From an uncultured Roseburia sp. (lineage in GTDB: Bacteria; Bacillota; Clostridia; Lachnospirales; Lachnospiraceae), in assembly GCA_944380515.1 (NCBI GenBank), contig CALWHT010000059.1:1-48562 (forward strand): a stretch of 48,562 nucleotides of DNA. Reading direction: 5' to 3'. The notes beneath the pieces are model-generated. The model was given only the letters and a program-made list of their open reading frames with translations, did not search any database and was not told where the DNA came from. The position numbers and the translations under genes are program-made. Each line of letters begins with the position of its first letter. The first letter of the stretch is position 1. Below are positions 27,781 through 34,672 of this stretch, piece after piece.

Positions 27781-27843
27781 AAAAAGCCCTCCGGGCAGGA
27801 GCGCACTGCGGCGGAAGAGAAGAATGCCGCTCACATGGCCCGC

Positions 27844-28226
27844 TGTGAATTTCTGTATAAATCAAGGGTAATGCCAACCTCCGAACCCTTAAAAAACCTT
27901 AAAGTCCCTTACATGGCGAGAAATCCCGTGAAATGGGGCTTTTTTAGGCTTAAACTGCAGGAAATCCCCTTATTATTTTCGTAAAAAGTAAATGCCAACC
28001 TGAAAAAGAAAAATGAGTTTAAAAGACCGGATTGGCAATGCGGGAAAACTTAGAAAATGAGGGTTTTAAAATCGTTCAAAAACCTTTTAAAGAAAAATAT
28101 GAAAGTGGTCTAAAGTATTGATTTTGTGGGATTTTTGACCTTTAAATTATTTTGAAATATTCGTTTAAAAAGTGGTTTTAAAAGGACATTTGAAAGAAGC
28201 ATGAATGCCAACCATAATACCAACCC
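27844..28226 (+). mobile_element. Probable left end of the Mu-like prophage with transposase-binding repeats
   Basis: Non-coding, A/T-rich sequence abruptly follows the host groEL region. The motif AATGCCAACC recurs at 27870-27879 and 27991-28000; ATGCCAACC is at 28205-28213 and ATACCAACC at 28217-28225, with a partial inverse (ATTGGCA) at 28031. Mu-type ends carry several copies of the transposase site. Mu ends start with TG; TGTGAA at 27844 and TGTATAAATC at 27854 are candidate termini. The exact end cannot be fixed without the empty site. Confidence 0.6.
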
Positions 28227-28273
28227 AAAAAGAGCAGGATCAGGAACGTGTCAGAACGTCTGAAACTGCTCTT
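28227..28273 (-). terminator. Terminator of the repressor transcript
   Basis: On the minus strand an AAGAGCAG/CTGCTCTT stem, with an inner TCAGACGT-type stem, is followed by a T run (complement of 28227-28231). It ends the minus-strand repressor message before the phage end. Confidence 0.8.
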
Positions 28274-28368
28274 CTTTATGCTTTGCAAGCGTAGTACCAC
28301 TGATAAATAACGAAAAAAGTTATTTTATAACAAATCAATCACAGGCATGCTATACAAAAGTAATATAC

Positions 28369-28953
28369 CTATATGTATTTTTCTAAATTGTTTTGAAAAG
28401 TAGTTAGTGACCGTTCATAGTCTTGAACAGTTGCGCATTTGTATTTTTCAAGGCGGTTACTTTCGACTTCAGAGGGCACAGACAGGCGGCTGCAAAAATC
28501 AATAAAGCGGGTGCTATGGGTAAATGTTTCTTCTATTAAAAGGAAAGCAGATGTCTTAAATTCTGGAGAAACATTTTTTAGTGATGAGATATGGCATAGC
28601 TCAACCAGAATATCAAACAACATCTTTTGATCTGCTTCTGTTCCATGCACCGCAGAATCCAGTAATTTATTTATCAGAGAGGGAAAACTTTCTTTGACAG
28701 CATTCATTACCTCCGGATCCTGCCAAATGTATGAGGAACCGGGATCTTCTGATTCTCCACGTAAATATTCACCTGTTACATGGAAATAGCTTTCAAGTGC
28801 TGCCATTGCCTTAGAATTTGGCTCTCTGAGTCCATTTTCATAACTTCTAATTGCAGACATACTAAGACCTGTATGTTTAGCCAATTGAGCTTGCGTCAAG
28901 CCTTTTTCCTTTCGTAATGCTTTGATATTTTGTGAAAGCATATTTTTGTTCAT
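28369..28953 (-). CDS. Phage repressor, XRE/CI-like
   Basis: This 194-aa protein has an N-terminal XRE helix-turn-helix ('IKALRKEKGLTQAQLAKHTGLS', spread over about residues 10-31) and 'AIRSYENGLREPNSKAM' after it. The C-terminal domain of about 120 residues has no recognised protease motif. The start at 28953 has AAAGGAGC 9 bases upstream; longer in-frame starts run into the promoter. It lies divergent to the early operon and is transcribed from its own promoter, so it is the lysogeny repressor of the Mu-like phage. Confidence 0.87.
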   Translation of the reverse strand: MNKNMLSQNIKALRKEKGLTQAQLAKHTGLSMSAIRSYENGLREPNSKAMAALESYFHVTGEYLRGESEDPGSSYIWQDPEVMNAVKESFPSLINKLLDSAVHGTEADQKMLFDILVELCHISSLKNVSPEFKTSAFLLIEETFTHSTRFIDFCSRLSVPSEVESNRLEKYKCATVQDYERSLTTFQNNLEKYI

Positions 28954-28989
28954 AAATAAAGTGCTCCTTTGCATACGAGAATTAAGGAA

Positions 28990-29089
28990 ATTATAAATGA
29001 TAAATATACGAATGTAAACAAAAATAGAAAAAAATACTTGACGTACACATTCGTAAATATTATAATTTATAAAAACGTACACGAACGTA
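28990..29089. promoter_or_regulatory. Divergent lysogeny switch: two promoters and three operators
   Basis: Rightward: TTGACG (29038-29043), 17 bp, TATAAT (29061-29066). Leftward: TTTACA (complement of 29013-29018), 17 bp, TATAAT (complement of 28990-28995). Three related 13-mers lie at 29007-29019 (over the leftward -35), 29043-29055 (inside the rightward promoter) and 29077-29089 (after its -10), with the consensus GTNNACRWWCGTA on one strand or the other. They are the likely sites of the repressor and the Cro/Ner-like protein. Confidence 0.88.
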
Positions 29090-29107
29090 AACAAAGGAGG
29101 TGAGAAA

Positions 29108-29314
29108 ATGATTATCCCAAAGGTAGAAGAAATTAGAAAACGGCGGGAGAGCATGGGATTGACCAGATGCGGTTTATCCAGAAAAGCTGGTTTATCTACA
29201 AATGCTCTTTTCAGAATCGAAAATGGAGAATCAGGTTATGTACATCCAATAAGGGCAAGGGCCATTGCAGAGGCACTGGAGTGCCAGTTAGAGGATGTGT
29301 TTATCTGCAAGTAG
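29108..29314 (+). CDS. Cro/Ner-like small XRE regulator
   Basis: This 68-aa protein is little more than an XRE helix-turn-helix ('LTRCGLSRKAGLSTNALFRIE', spread over about residues 18-38, then 'ARAIAEALECQLEDVF'). It is the first early gene, with AAAGGAGGTGAG before the start. By position it is the Ner or Cro analogue that shuts down the repressor promoter. Its stop codon overlaps the first base of a hammerhead-like ribozyme. Confidence 0.85.
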   Translation: MIIPKVEEIRKRRESMGLTRCGLSRKAGLSTNALFRIENGESGYVHPIRARAIAEALECQLEDVFICK

Positions 29315-29376
29315 TCGAAATGGAGCAGCTGCTCTGTTATACAGGGATGGTCTCCTGTATCTGAAGCTGATAGGTC
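29314..29376 (+). ncRNA. Type-II hammerhead-like self-cleaving RNA, copy 1
   Basis: In order: helix II strand GTC (29314-29316), GAAA (29317-29320), helix III hairpin 29321-29336 (loop AGCT), UH = TT (29337-29338, cleavage after 29338), helix I hairpin ATACAGG/CCTGTAT (29339-29360), then CTGAAGC (29361-29367) and GAT closing helix II after one extra T. The helix I loop GGTCT (29349-29353) can pair with AGGTC (29372-29376), giving a pseudoknot. CTGAAGC deviates from CUGANGA at the last position, so this copy may be slow or inactive. Helices covary with copy 2. Confidence 0.55.
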
Positions 29377-29391
29377 AGAAAGGATAAAACT

Positions 29392-30129
29392 ATGAATGAG
29401 GTAAAAATTTTTGAAAATCAGGAGTTTGGCAGAATACGGACAGTCACCATTGATGATGAACCGTGGTTTGTCGGAAAGGATGTAGCGACAGCACTGGGAT
29501 ATGAAAACGCAAGTAAGAGTATTCGGGATCATGTTGACAAAGAAGATAAAAAGATGGGGGTCCAAAACGTTACCCCATCGGTCAAAGATTCACTTGGAAG
29601 GATCCAGTATCCCACATGGATTAATGAATCCGGCGTATATGCCCTTATTTTCGGCAGCAGGCTCCCGTCTGCTAAAAAATTCAAGCACTGGGTAACCAGC
29701 GAGGTGCTCCCGTCTATCCGCAGGACAGGCAGCTACGGGATGCAGACAGAAAAGCTGATGGAGGCTGCGGACAAGCTCCTTGCAGTCAGCGAAAACCTCG
29801 CGCAGGCCACCGTGGCAATTTCAAATGCCGTGGAATCTCTTTCACAGGTGGTGGGCAGGCTGCAAAAGGAAGCCGGTATGGGACACTCAGAAGCCGGGAT
29901 GCCGCTTATCATGGCAGAGAACCCGGACAGTTATGGGAAATCACGGTGCAAGCTTGAGACTTTCCCGGCAGAACTGGTCAGCCAGGTAGATGAGATGCTG
30001 GAGGCGATGGTGCAGCAACAGAACTTGAATTTCAGCATGATTTCCAGATTCTGTACACTGAACGGATACGCAATCAGCAGTCCTTCCGTAAAAACATATT
30101 ATCAGAAGCATTTTTCGCAGGCATTTTAA
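29392..30129 (+). CDS. Phage antirepressor (BRO-N domain)
   Basis: The 245-aa protein has a BRO-N domain over residues 5-115: 'DEPWFVGKDVATALGYENAS', then 'WINESGVYALIFGSRLPSAK' and 'WVTSEVLPSIRRTGSYG'. A coiled coil (about 120-165) and a C-terminal domain of about 70 residues follow. Such proteins can inactivate repressors or switch early expression. It is expressed from the early promoter, just after the hammerhead-like RNA. Its C-terminal domain is not one I recognise. Confidence 0.85.
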   Translation: MNEVKIFENQEFGRIRTVTIDDEPWFVGKDVATALGYENASKSIRDHVDKEDKKMGVQNVTPSVKDSLGRIQYPTWINESGVYALIFGSRLPSAKKFKHWVTSEVLPSIRRTGSYGMQTEKLMEAADKLLAVSENLAQATVAISNAVESLSQVVGRLQKEAGMGHSEAGMPLIMAENPDSYGKSRCKLETFPAELVSQVDEMLEAMVQQQNLNFSMISRFCTLNGYAISSPSVKTYYQKHFSQAF

Positions 30130-30150
30130 AAGCCATTTAGGGAGGAGCGC

Positions 30151-30597
30151 ATGAAGAAACAATTTTTAGCAAGCGAATTCGGGAAAGAGCTGGTATCTAT
30201 GATTACTGTATGGGATCAGGCACTGGAAAAGAACAGCAGAATCGGGGAAGATAAGGAAGTTTTGAGAACACTGGCATGGTGTCAGGCGCAGTGGGAAGTG
30301 TATCGGATGGCAATCAAGCACTTTTATGGAGTGGAATATCACTTTACCAGAACTGATGAGTATTACGGATTATGCACCGAGGATGAGAGTGACTGGCTAA
30401 TGAAGGTTGACCGGGAGCAACCAAAGTTCCTTCAATACCATGCTTCAGCAGAAGATATAAAAGAAGCAATGAGACGGACAAGAGAAATGCAGCGAATTGC
30501 CAGAGAGTATAAATCAAACATCCCAGACCAATCTGAAACAGATGTTATGGGATTGGTTCTGGGACGAGCAGCGGAACTTGGAAAAGTCACTCTTTAA
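30151..30597 (+). CDS. Unknown early phage protein with transposase-like C-terminal motif
   Basis: This 148-aa protein is of unknown function. Residues 1-95 show no family I know. The last about 45 residues closely match the C-terminal region of the phage's own transposase (30995-32950): 'EDIKEAMRRTREMQRIA' here and 'EDVKAAMAKTRRLERIA' there, followed by 'REYKSNI' and 'KEYKENI'. In MuA this part contacts MuB and ClpX. The protein may bind the same partner and control transposition. It has GGAGGAG before the start. It overlaps the 3' end of the minus-strand gene by 11 bp. Confidence 0.7.
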   Translation: MKKQFLASEFGKELVSMITVWDQALEKNSRIGEDKEVLRTLAWCQAQWEVYRMAIKHFYGVEYHFTRTDEYYGLCTEDESDWLMKVDREQPKFLQYHASAEDIKEAMRRTREMQRIAREYKSNIPDQSETDVMGLVLGRAAELGKVTL

Positions 30598-30862
30598 GCA
30601 AATGCCTAAAATCCTCCAAGTTGGAGATGTCAATTCCTTTTTCTTTTAGGATGATACATAAAAACTTGTGGTAATTCTGCAAAGTGCAATCCATAAAAAT
30701 TGACATCAGCTGGGCAGCGTGACCAAAAGAAATGCTTTCTGTAAATGCCTCTGGATTGTTCTGAATTTCATCAATGAGAGCAGTATTATTCGAGTCGGCA
30801 AACTGTGAACGTGCTTCGCTCATTGATGTAGCAATCAGAGAGGTAAAAATAGAATCGGTCAT
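30587..30862 (-). CDS. Small minus-strand phage gene (candidate lysogenic 'moron')
   Basis: This 91-aa protein of unknown function starts at 30862 with AAGGAGGTG 7 bases upstream and an extended -10 promoter on the same strand. It is acidic and helical, without membrane segments ('DSIFTSLIATSMSEARSQFAD' spans the N-terminus). It is the only opposite-strand gene inside the early operon, apart from the repressor. Early plus-strand transcription would read antisense across it. This fits a gene expressed in the lysogen (immunity, exclusion or host benefit), but nothing in the sequence proves a role. Confidence 0.65.
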   Translation of the reverse strand: MTDSIFTSLIATSMSEARSQFADSNNTALIDEIQNNPEAFTESISFGHAAQLMSIFMDCTLQNYHKFLCIILKEKGIDISNLEDFRHLLKE

Positions 30863-30886
30863 GGTAAACACCTCCTTCCTACGGAG

Positions 30887-30895
30887 ATTATACCA
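30887..30895 (-). promoter_or_regulatory. Extended -10 promoter of the minus-strand gene
   Basis: On the minus strand TGG precedes TATAAT (complement of 30887-30892). No strong -35 is seen. It fires away from the nearby ribozyme copy 2. Confidence 0.6.
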
Positions 30896-30915
30896 AAGAA
30901 ATCGAAAAACGAACA

Positions 30916-30978
30916 GTCGAAACGGAGCAACAGCTCCGTCATGCAGGGACAGCCTCCTGCATCTGATGATGACAGGCT
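30916..30978 (+). ncRNA. Type-II hammerhead-like self-cleaving RNA, copy 2
   Basis: In order: GTC (30916-30918), GAAA (30919-30922), helix III CGGAGC/GCTCCG (30923-30938, loop AACA), U and C17 (30939-30940, cleavage after 30940), helix I ATGCAGG/CCTGCAT (30941-30962), the full CTGATGA core (30963-30969), one extra T, then GAC closing helix II. The helix I loop AGCCT (30951-30955) pairs with AGGCT (30974-30978). All core nucleotides match the hammerhead. Compared with copy 1, helix I, helix III and the pseudoknot show compensating changes. It ends 2 bases before the transposase ribosome binding site. Confidence 0.75.
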
Positions 30979-30994
30979 ATAAGGTGGTGATGGA

Positions 30995-32950
30995 ATGGGA
31001 CAGATGCTTACCGCAAAGCAGGTGGCAGAGGTCAAAGGATGTAGTTTTCAATATGTTCAAAGGATAATTAAAGAAGGCAAGCTTCAGGCTCAGGAAGTCC
31101 TGAATGATAAAAACAGAAAGACCTATCTGGTACCGCTGGAGGTTCTGGATGAGGAACTGCAGCAGAAATGGTATCAGATGAATCTGGAGAACCCACCGGA
31201 GGATATAAAAGCTCCGGAGCCAGTACCGGAGAAAAAGGCGGTAGACCACTTCTCAGAAAGCGAAAGGCAGGAGATCGATTTCTGGATCAGCCTTGTGGAG
31301 CAGTGGCAGCAGTACCGGATGAAACCGGGAGTTACCTGTAAAGCTGAGGTTGATAAGAAATTCGTTGCATTATGCGGACTGGAGTACCCGGATAAAGAAA
31401 TTTCTGTTGATATCCTATACCGGAAGTGGAAAGCGATTAAGGAAAATGATTTAAGCGGTCTCATAGATAAGCGAGGAAAGTGGAAAAAAGGAACCAGCAC
31501 CATAGATGATACAATCTGGCAAGCGTTTCTGTATTTCTACCTCGATGAGAGCCAGCATCCGATTCAGAAGTGTTTGGATTACACAAAGATGTGGGCCCAG
31601 GAAAAGAGGCCAGATTTATATGCGGATATCCCGAGCTACTCTGCTTTTTACAGGCGACTCAAAAACGAGGTGCCGGAAGGTGTCAAGGTGCTGGGACGTG
31701 AGGGACATAAAGCCTACAATGACCGGTGTGCTCCATATATCCGGAGAATCTATGAGGATATTGCAAGCAACGAGTGGTGGATTGCTGATAACCATACCTT
31801 TGATGTCATGGTAAAGGACAAGAATGGAAACATCCACAGACCATATTTAACAGCGTTCCTGGATGCGCGAAGCGGTATTTTTACCGGCTTCCATGTCACT
31901 TACAATCCTTGTTCAGAAGCCACGCTGATAGCCTTACGAAAGGGAATTCTGGAGTATGGCATACCGGATAACATCTATGTAGATAATGGCCGCGAGTTCC
32001 TGACTTTTGATATTGGAGGCTTGGGACACCGTAAGAAGAAACCAAAGGATGGCGGAGAGAAATTTGAACCACCGGGAGTATTCAAGCGACTCGGCATTAA
32101 CATGACAAATGCGATTGTCCGGAATGCAAAAGCGAAGATCATTGAGAGGCGGTTCCGGGATGTTAAGGATGACCTCTCCAGATTGTTCAATACCTACACC
32201 GGAGGAAATGTGGTGGAGAAGCCGGAGCGGTTGAAATGCATTCTGAAGAAAGACCAGATTTATACAGATGAGGAATTTAAGGAGTATGTGGAAGCTGTGA
32301 TTAAATATTACTTTAACATGATGCCGTACAACGGCGCGGTGGAGATGGACAAGGGAAAGATTAAACAGGATGTTTTCAATGAGCATATAGCGGGCAGAAA
32401 ACGGATTGCGCCTGAAAAGGATTTAAATCTGATGCTGATGCGCAGCAGCAGACCCCAGCAGGTTACCAGGAGAGGCGTTCACTTGGATATTGGTGGCGGA
32501 CGTATCGATTTCTGGAATGATGATTTTGTACATCTGATGCTCGGAAAGAAGGTTTATTTCCGTTATGATCCGGAGAACCTGAGTGAGGTCAGAATTTACG
32601 ATCTGGAAGACCGGTACATCATGTCGGTACCAGCAGACAGCGAAGCAGTTCTTTCTTACGGTGCCGGCAAGGAGGATGTCAAAGCAGCAATGGCGAAGAC
32701 CAGAAGGCTGGAGCGTATCGCAAAGGAATACAAAGAGAATATCATTCTGGCAGAAGCAGACAGAATCACGGCGATGGAGCTTGTGCTTAAGCAGGCCGAG
32801 CGGAACAAAGCGAACTATAAGGGCAGGCCGAATCCTTCCATTCTTGAGGTTCAGAGGGCAGACGAAGAACCGGTATTTAAGAAGGTGGTCGGCGGTGCAG
32901 ACCTTGATGTAATGAATAGAAATGCAGCCAAAAGGCAAGGAGGTAAATGA
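30995..32950 (+). CDS. MuA-like DDE transposase
   Basis: The 651-aa protein has an N-terminal winged-helix binding domain ('LTAKQVAEVKGCSFQYVQRI', from residue 5), more DNA-binding helices, a DDE catalytic core and a beta-barrel/C-terminal tail. The catalytic residues are probably Asp in 'WWIADNHTFD' (about 265), Asp in 'YVDNGREF' (about 330) and Glu in 'AKIIERRF' (about 383). It integrates and replicates the phage by transposition and should bind the AATGCCAACC sites. The tail has the motif shared with the gene at 30151. The start follows AAGGTGGTG, directly after a ribozyme. Confidence 0.95.
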   Translation: MGQMLTAKQVAEVKGCSFQYVQRIIKEGKLQAQEVLNDKNRKTYLVPLEVLDEELQQKWYQMNLENPPEDIKAPEPVPEKKAVDHFSESERQEIDFWISLVEQWQQYRMKPGVTCKAEVDKKFVALCGLEYPDKEISVDILYRKWKAIKENDLSGLIDKRGKWKKGTSTIDDTIWQAFLYFYLDESQHPIQKCLDYTKMWAQEKRPDLYADIPSYSAFYRRLKNEVPEGVKVLGREGHKAYNDRCAPYIRRIYEDIASNEWWIADNHTFDVMVKDKNGNIHRPYLTAFLDARSGIFTGFHVTYNPCSEATLIALRKGILEYGIPDNIYVDNGREFLTFDIGGLGHRKKKPKDGGEKFEPPGVFKRLGINMTNAIVRNAKAKIIERRFRDVKDDLSRLFNTYTGGNVVEKPERLKCILKKDQIYTDEEFKEYVEAVIKYYFNMMPYNGAVEMDKGKIKQDVFNEHIAGRKRIAPEKDLNLMLMRSSRPQQVTRRGVHLDIGGGRIDFWNDDFVHLMLGKKVYFRYDPENLSEVRIYDLEDRYIMSVPADSEAVLSYGAGKEDVKAAMAKTRRLERIAKEYKENIILAEADRITAMELVLKQAERNKANYKGRPNPSILEVQRADEEPVFKKVVGGADLDVMNRNAAKRQGGK

Positions 32951-33915
32951 TGAGCAAACAGTATAACACACAGCTTCAGGAGAGATTGGAAAAGTTCCTG
33001 AAGGACGAAAATCTGAGTCAGGCAAAGGCAGCTCCGATTCTTGGGATCAGCCAGGCAACGCTAAGCCAGTACCGCAGAAGCATGTATGACAAGGGCGATA
33101 TTGAAGCGGTGGAAAATAAGCTGAAGGAGTTCTTCCAGATTCAGGAAGAGAAGACACAGAATGCGCAGAAAGCGGAGCCTTTCAGAACCAGGACTTCAGC
33201 CGGGTACATACCGACAACTATTTCCGAGGAAGCATACAAGCTGATCCGGTACTGCCAGCTGGAGAAAGGAATCGTGGTCATCGATGGGGATGCCGGAATT
33301 GGCAAGACCAAAGCAGCAGCTAAGTTCCTGCAGGATAATCCTTCAACAACCGTTTATGTGAAAGCAACACCGAGTACCGGCTCCACAAGAAGTCTTTTAA
33401 AGATGATTGCAAGGACATTAAAACTGCCGGAAAACCAGCGCACCGAGGATTTATCAGTATCCATTCAGGAAAAGCTTAAAGAGACGGATAAGGTTATTAT
33501 CATCGATGAAGCACAGAATCTCAAATTCCTCACTCTGGAAGAAATCAGAGGGTGGGTGGATGAGGACATATTTACCGGGAAGCCGGGTATCGGCATTGTC
33601 CTCATCGGAAATGTGGAAGTCTACAACAAGATGCTCGGAAAGCAGGAAGCAATTTTCGCTCAGCAGTTCAACCGCACGAAGCTCCATGGAAGGTACCGTA
33701 CCTCGGATATCCAGAGAGAGGATGTGGTCAAGTTTTTCCCGGTCTTGCAGGAGAAGGGAATGAAGAAGGAGATTGATTATCTTTTAAGCGTCAGCCACAG
33801 CAAATGGGGGATTCGGGGAATGGTAAGCGTGTTCAATAACGCTGTTAATAACGAGGATATTTCCTTTGAAGGGCTGGAAAAGATGGCTAATACTATGGGA
33901 ATACGGTTTATATGA
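32947..33915 (+). CDS. MuB-like AAA+ transposition ATPase
   Basis: The 322-aa protein has an N-terminal helix-turn-helix ('LSQAKAAPILGISQATLSQY', about 18-37), Walker A 'GDAGIGKTKA' near 114 and Walker B 'KVIIIDEAQN' near 184. MuB coats target DNA and activates MuA. Its start overlaps the transposase stop (ATGATGA at 32947-32953), so the two are coupled. Confidence 0.94.
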   Translation: MMSKQYNTQLQERLEKFLKDENLSQAKAAPILGISQATLSQYRRSMYDKGDIEAVENKLKEFFQIQEEKTQNAQKAEPFRTRTSAGYIPTTISEEAYKLIRYCQLEKGIVVIDGDAGIGKTKAAAKFLQDNPSTTVYVKATPSTGSTRSLLKMIARTLKLPENQRTEDLSVSIQEKLKETDKVIIIDEAQNLKFLTLEEIRGWVDEDIFTGKPGIGIVLIGNVEVYNKMLGKQEAIFAQQFNRTKLHGRYRTSDIQREDVVKFFPVLQEKGMKKEIDYLLSVSHSKWGIRGMVSVFNNAVNNEDISFEGLEKMANTMGIRFI

Positions 33916-33925
33916 GGGGGTAAGC

Positions 33926-34102
33926 ATGGGAAAAATTACGGTCAGAAACTTTACAACCCTATCAGACTTTTCTGCACTTATTCGCGCTGGGTTATATCTT
34001 GCAGGGCGGATTGAGGAAGCAGAGGAAAATGGATTTTGTTATAAAGTAAGCAAGGACAGGCGCAACGGCGTAGTTGTGAAAATTACGGAAAGCACTGGGT
34101 AA
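33926..34102 (+). CDS. Small early phage protein, unknown
   Basis: The 58-aa protein starts at 33926 with GAGGGGG upstream, 10 bp after muB. It is mixed alpha/beta with 'LIRAGLYLAGRIEEAEENGF' as its main helix. No family is recognised. Its stop lies 22 bp before the first twister-like RNA, so it belongs to the transposase mRNA block. Confidence 0.7.
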   Translation: MGKITVRNFTTLSDFSALIRAGLYLAGRIEEAEENGFCYKVSKDRRNGVVVKITESTG

Positions 34103-34123
34103 CAGAGCGGCAGGAAGCTGTCC

Positions 34124-34182
34124 TGCCTTAATGCAGCCACCGTGAGGTGATGGTCACAAGCCCATAAATGCAGAGTGAGGCA
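34124..34182 (+). ncRNA. Twister-type self-cleaving ribozyme, copy 1
   Basis: P1 TGCCT/AGGCA (34124-34128 with 34078+100 i.e. 34178-34182), cleavage dinucleotide U-A at 34129/34130 in TTAA, P2 TGCA/TGCA (34132-34135, 34169-34172), GCC, a P3 hairpin ACC/GGT with GTGA loop (34139-34148), P4 TGG/CCA (34151-34153, 34162-34164) around TCACAAGC, then TAAA and GAGTG. CAC in L4 (34155-34157) can pair with GTG (34175-34177), the conserved pseudoknot. All hallmark twister nucleotides are present. Confidence 0.85.
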
Positions 34183-34221
34183 TAAAAACCGTAGGACGGG
34201 AAGAACCAGAAAGGCGGAGAA

Positions 34222-34377
34222 ATGAAAGAAAAAGTAGACACGAAATTTCCAGAGGAATTCCGGAAACTTTGGGAGGAAGTGAGGGTATGCGCGACCTTGC
34301 TCCGAGAGGGCAAAGCAGATATTGTGACTGTGACCAGAAAAGATGGCAGCATATATCGCTACACAAAACTGAGATGA
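34222..34377 (+). CDS. Small early phage protein, unknown
   Basis: This 51-aa protein starts 'KEKVDTKFPEEFRKLWEEV' and ends with a short beta hairpin ('TVTRKDGSIYRYTKL'). It has GGCGGAG close to the start, follows the first twister by 39 bp and is spaced 12 bp from the next gene. No function is recognised. It is small but has ordinary codon use and the right operon spacing. Confidence 0.62.
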   Translation: MKEKVDTKFPEEFRKLWEEVRVCATLLREGKADIVTVTRKDGSIYRYTKLR

Positions 34378-34389
34378 GGGAGATACAGA

Positions 34390-34659
34390 ATGGTATTGAG
34401 AGAAAAAATGTACTTTGAACCACGAACAATCAGTTGCGGTGGAAGTATACGTTGGTTTGGAACGGCATATACGGCTCCTGAAATGCAAAAACATACGGAG
34501 GAGACAGTTTATATTCGAGATGACGGAAAGCGGCTATTTGTTTATGAACTTGACAGCGATAGGTTGTCGGATTCAGAGAAAATTGTGGCGATATTTACAT
34601 TGATTTGCAAGATTGAAAAAGCAGTTAGTGGATATCGGTATGGTAGGAAAATTACATAG
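34390..34659 (+). CDS. Small early phage protein, unknown
   Basis: The 89-aa protein has GAGGGAG before the start. It shows a beta-rich first half ('GGSIRWFGTAYTAPEMQ') and a helical end ('SEKIVAIFTLICKIEKAV'). No family is recognised. It is bounded by a twister-type RNA on each side together with the 51-aa gene, so the two form one processing block. Confidence 0.68.
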   Translation: MVLREKMYFEPRTISCGGSIRWFGTAYTAPEMQKHTEETVYIRDDGKRLFVYELDSDRLSDSEKIVAIFTLICKIEKAVSGYRYGRKIT

Positions 34660-34672
34660 GGGTCAGCCAGCC

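Noticed and set aside
29339-29376. Hairpin plus downstream pairing read as a SAM-II or preQ1-type pseudoknot riboswitch
   Set aside because: GAAA, the UH step and the CTGANGA-type core occur in the right order around the stems, which fits a hammerhead better than any riboswitch aptamer I know.
34131-34180. The two GCAGCC...GCAGAG repeats seen as simple direct repeats or a CRISPR-like pair
   Set aside because: There are only two copies 550 bp apart with genes between them, and their conserved bases match the twister core and pseudoknot.
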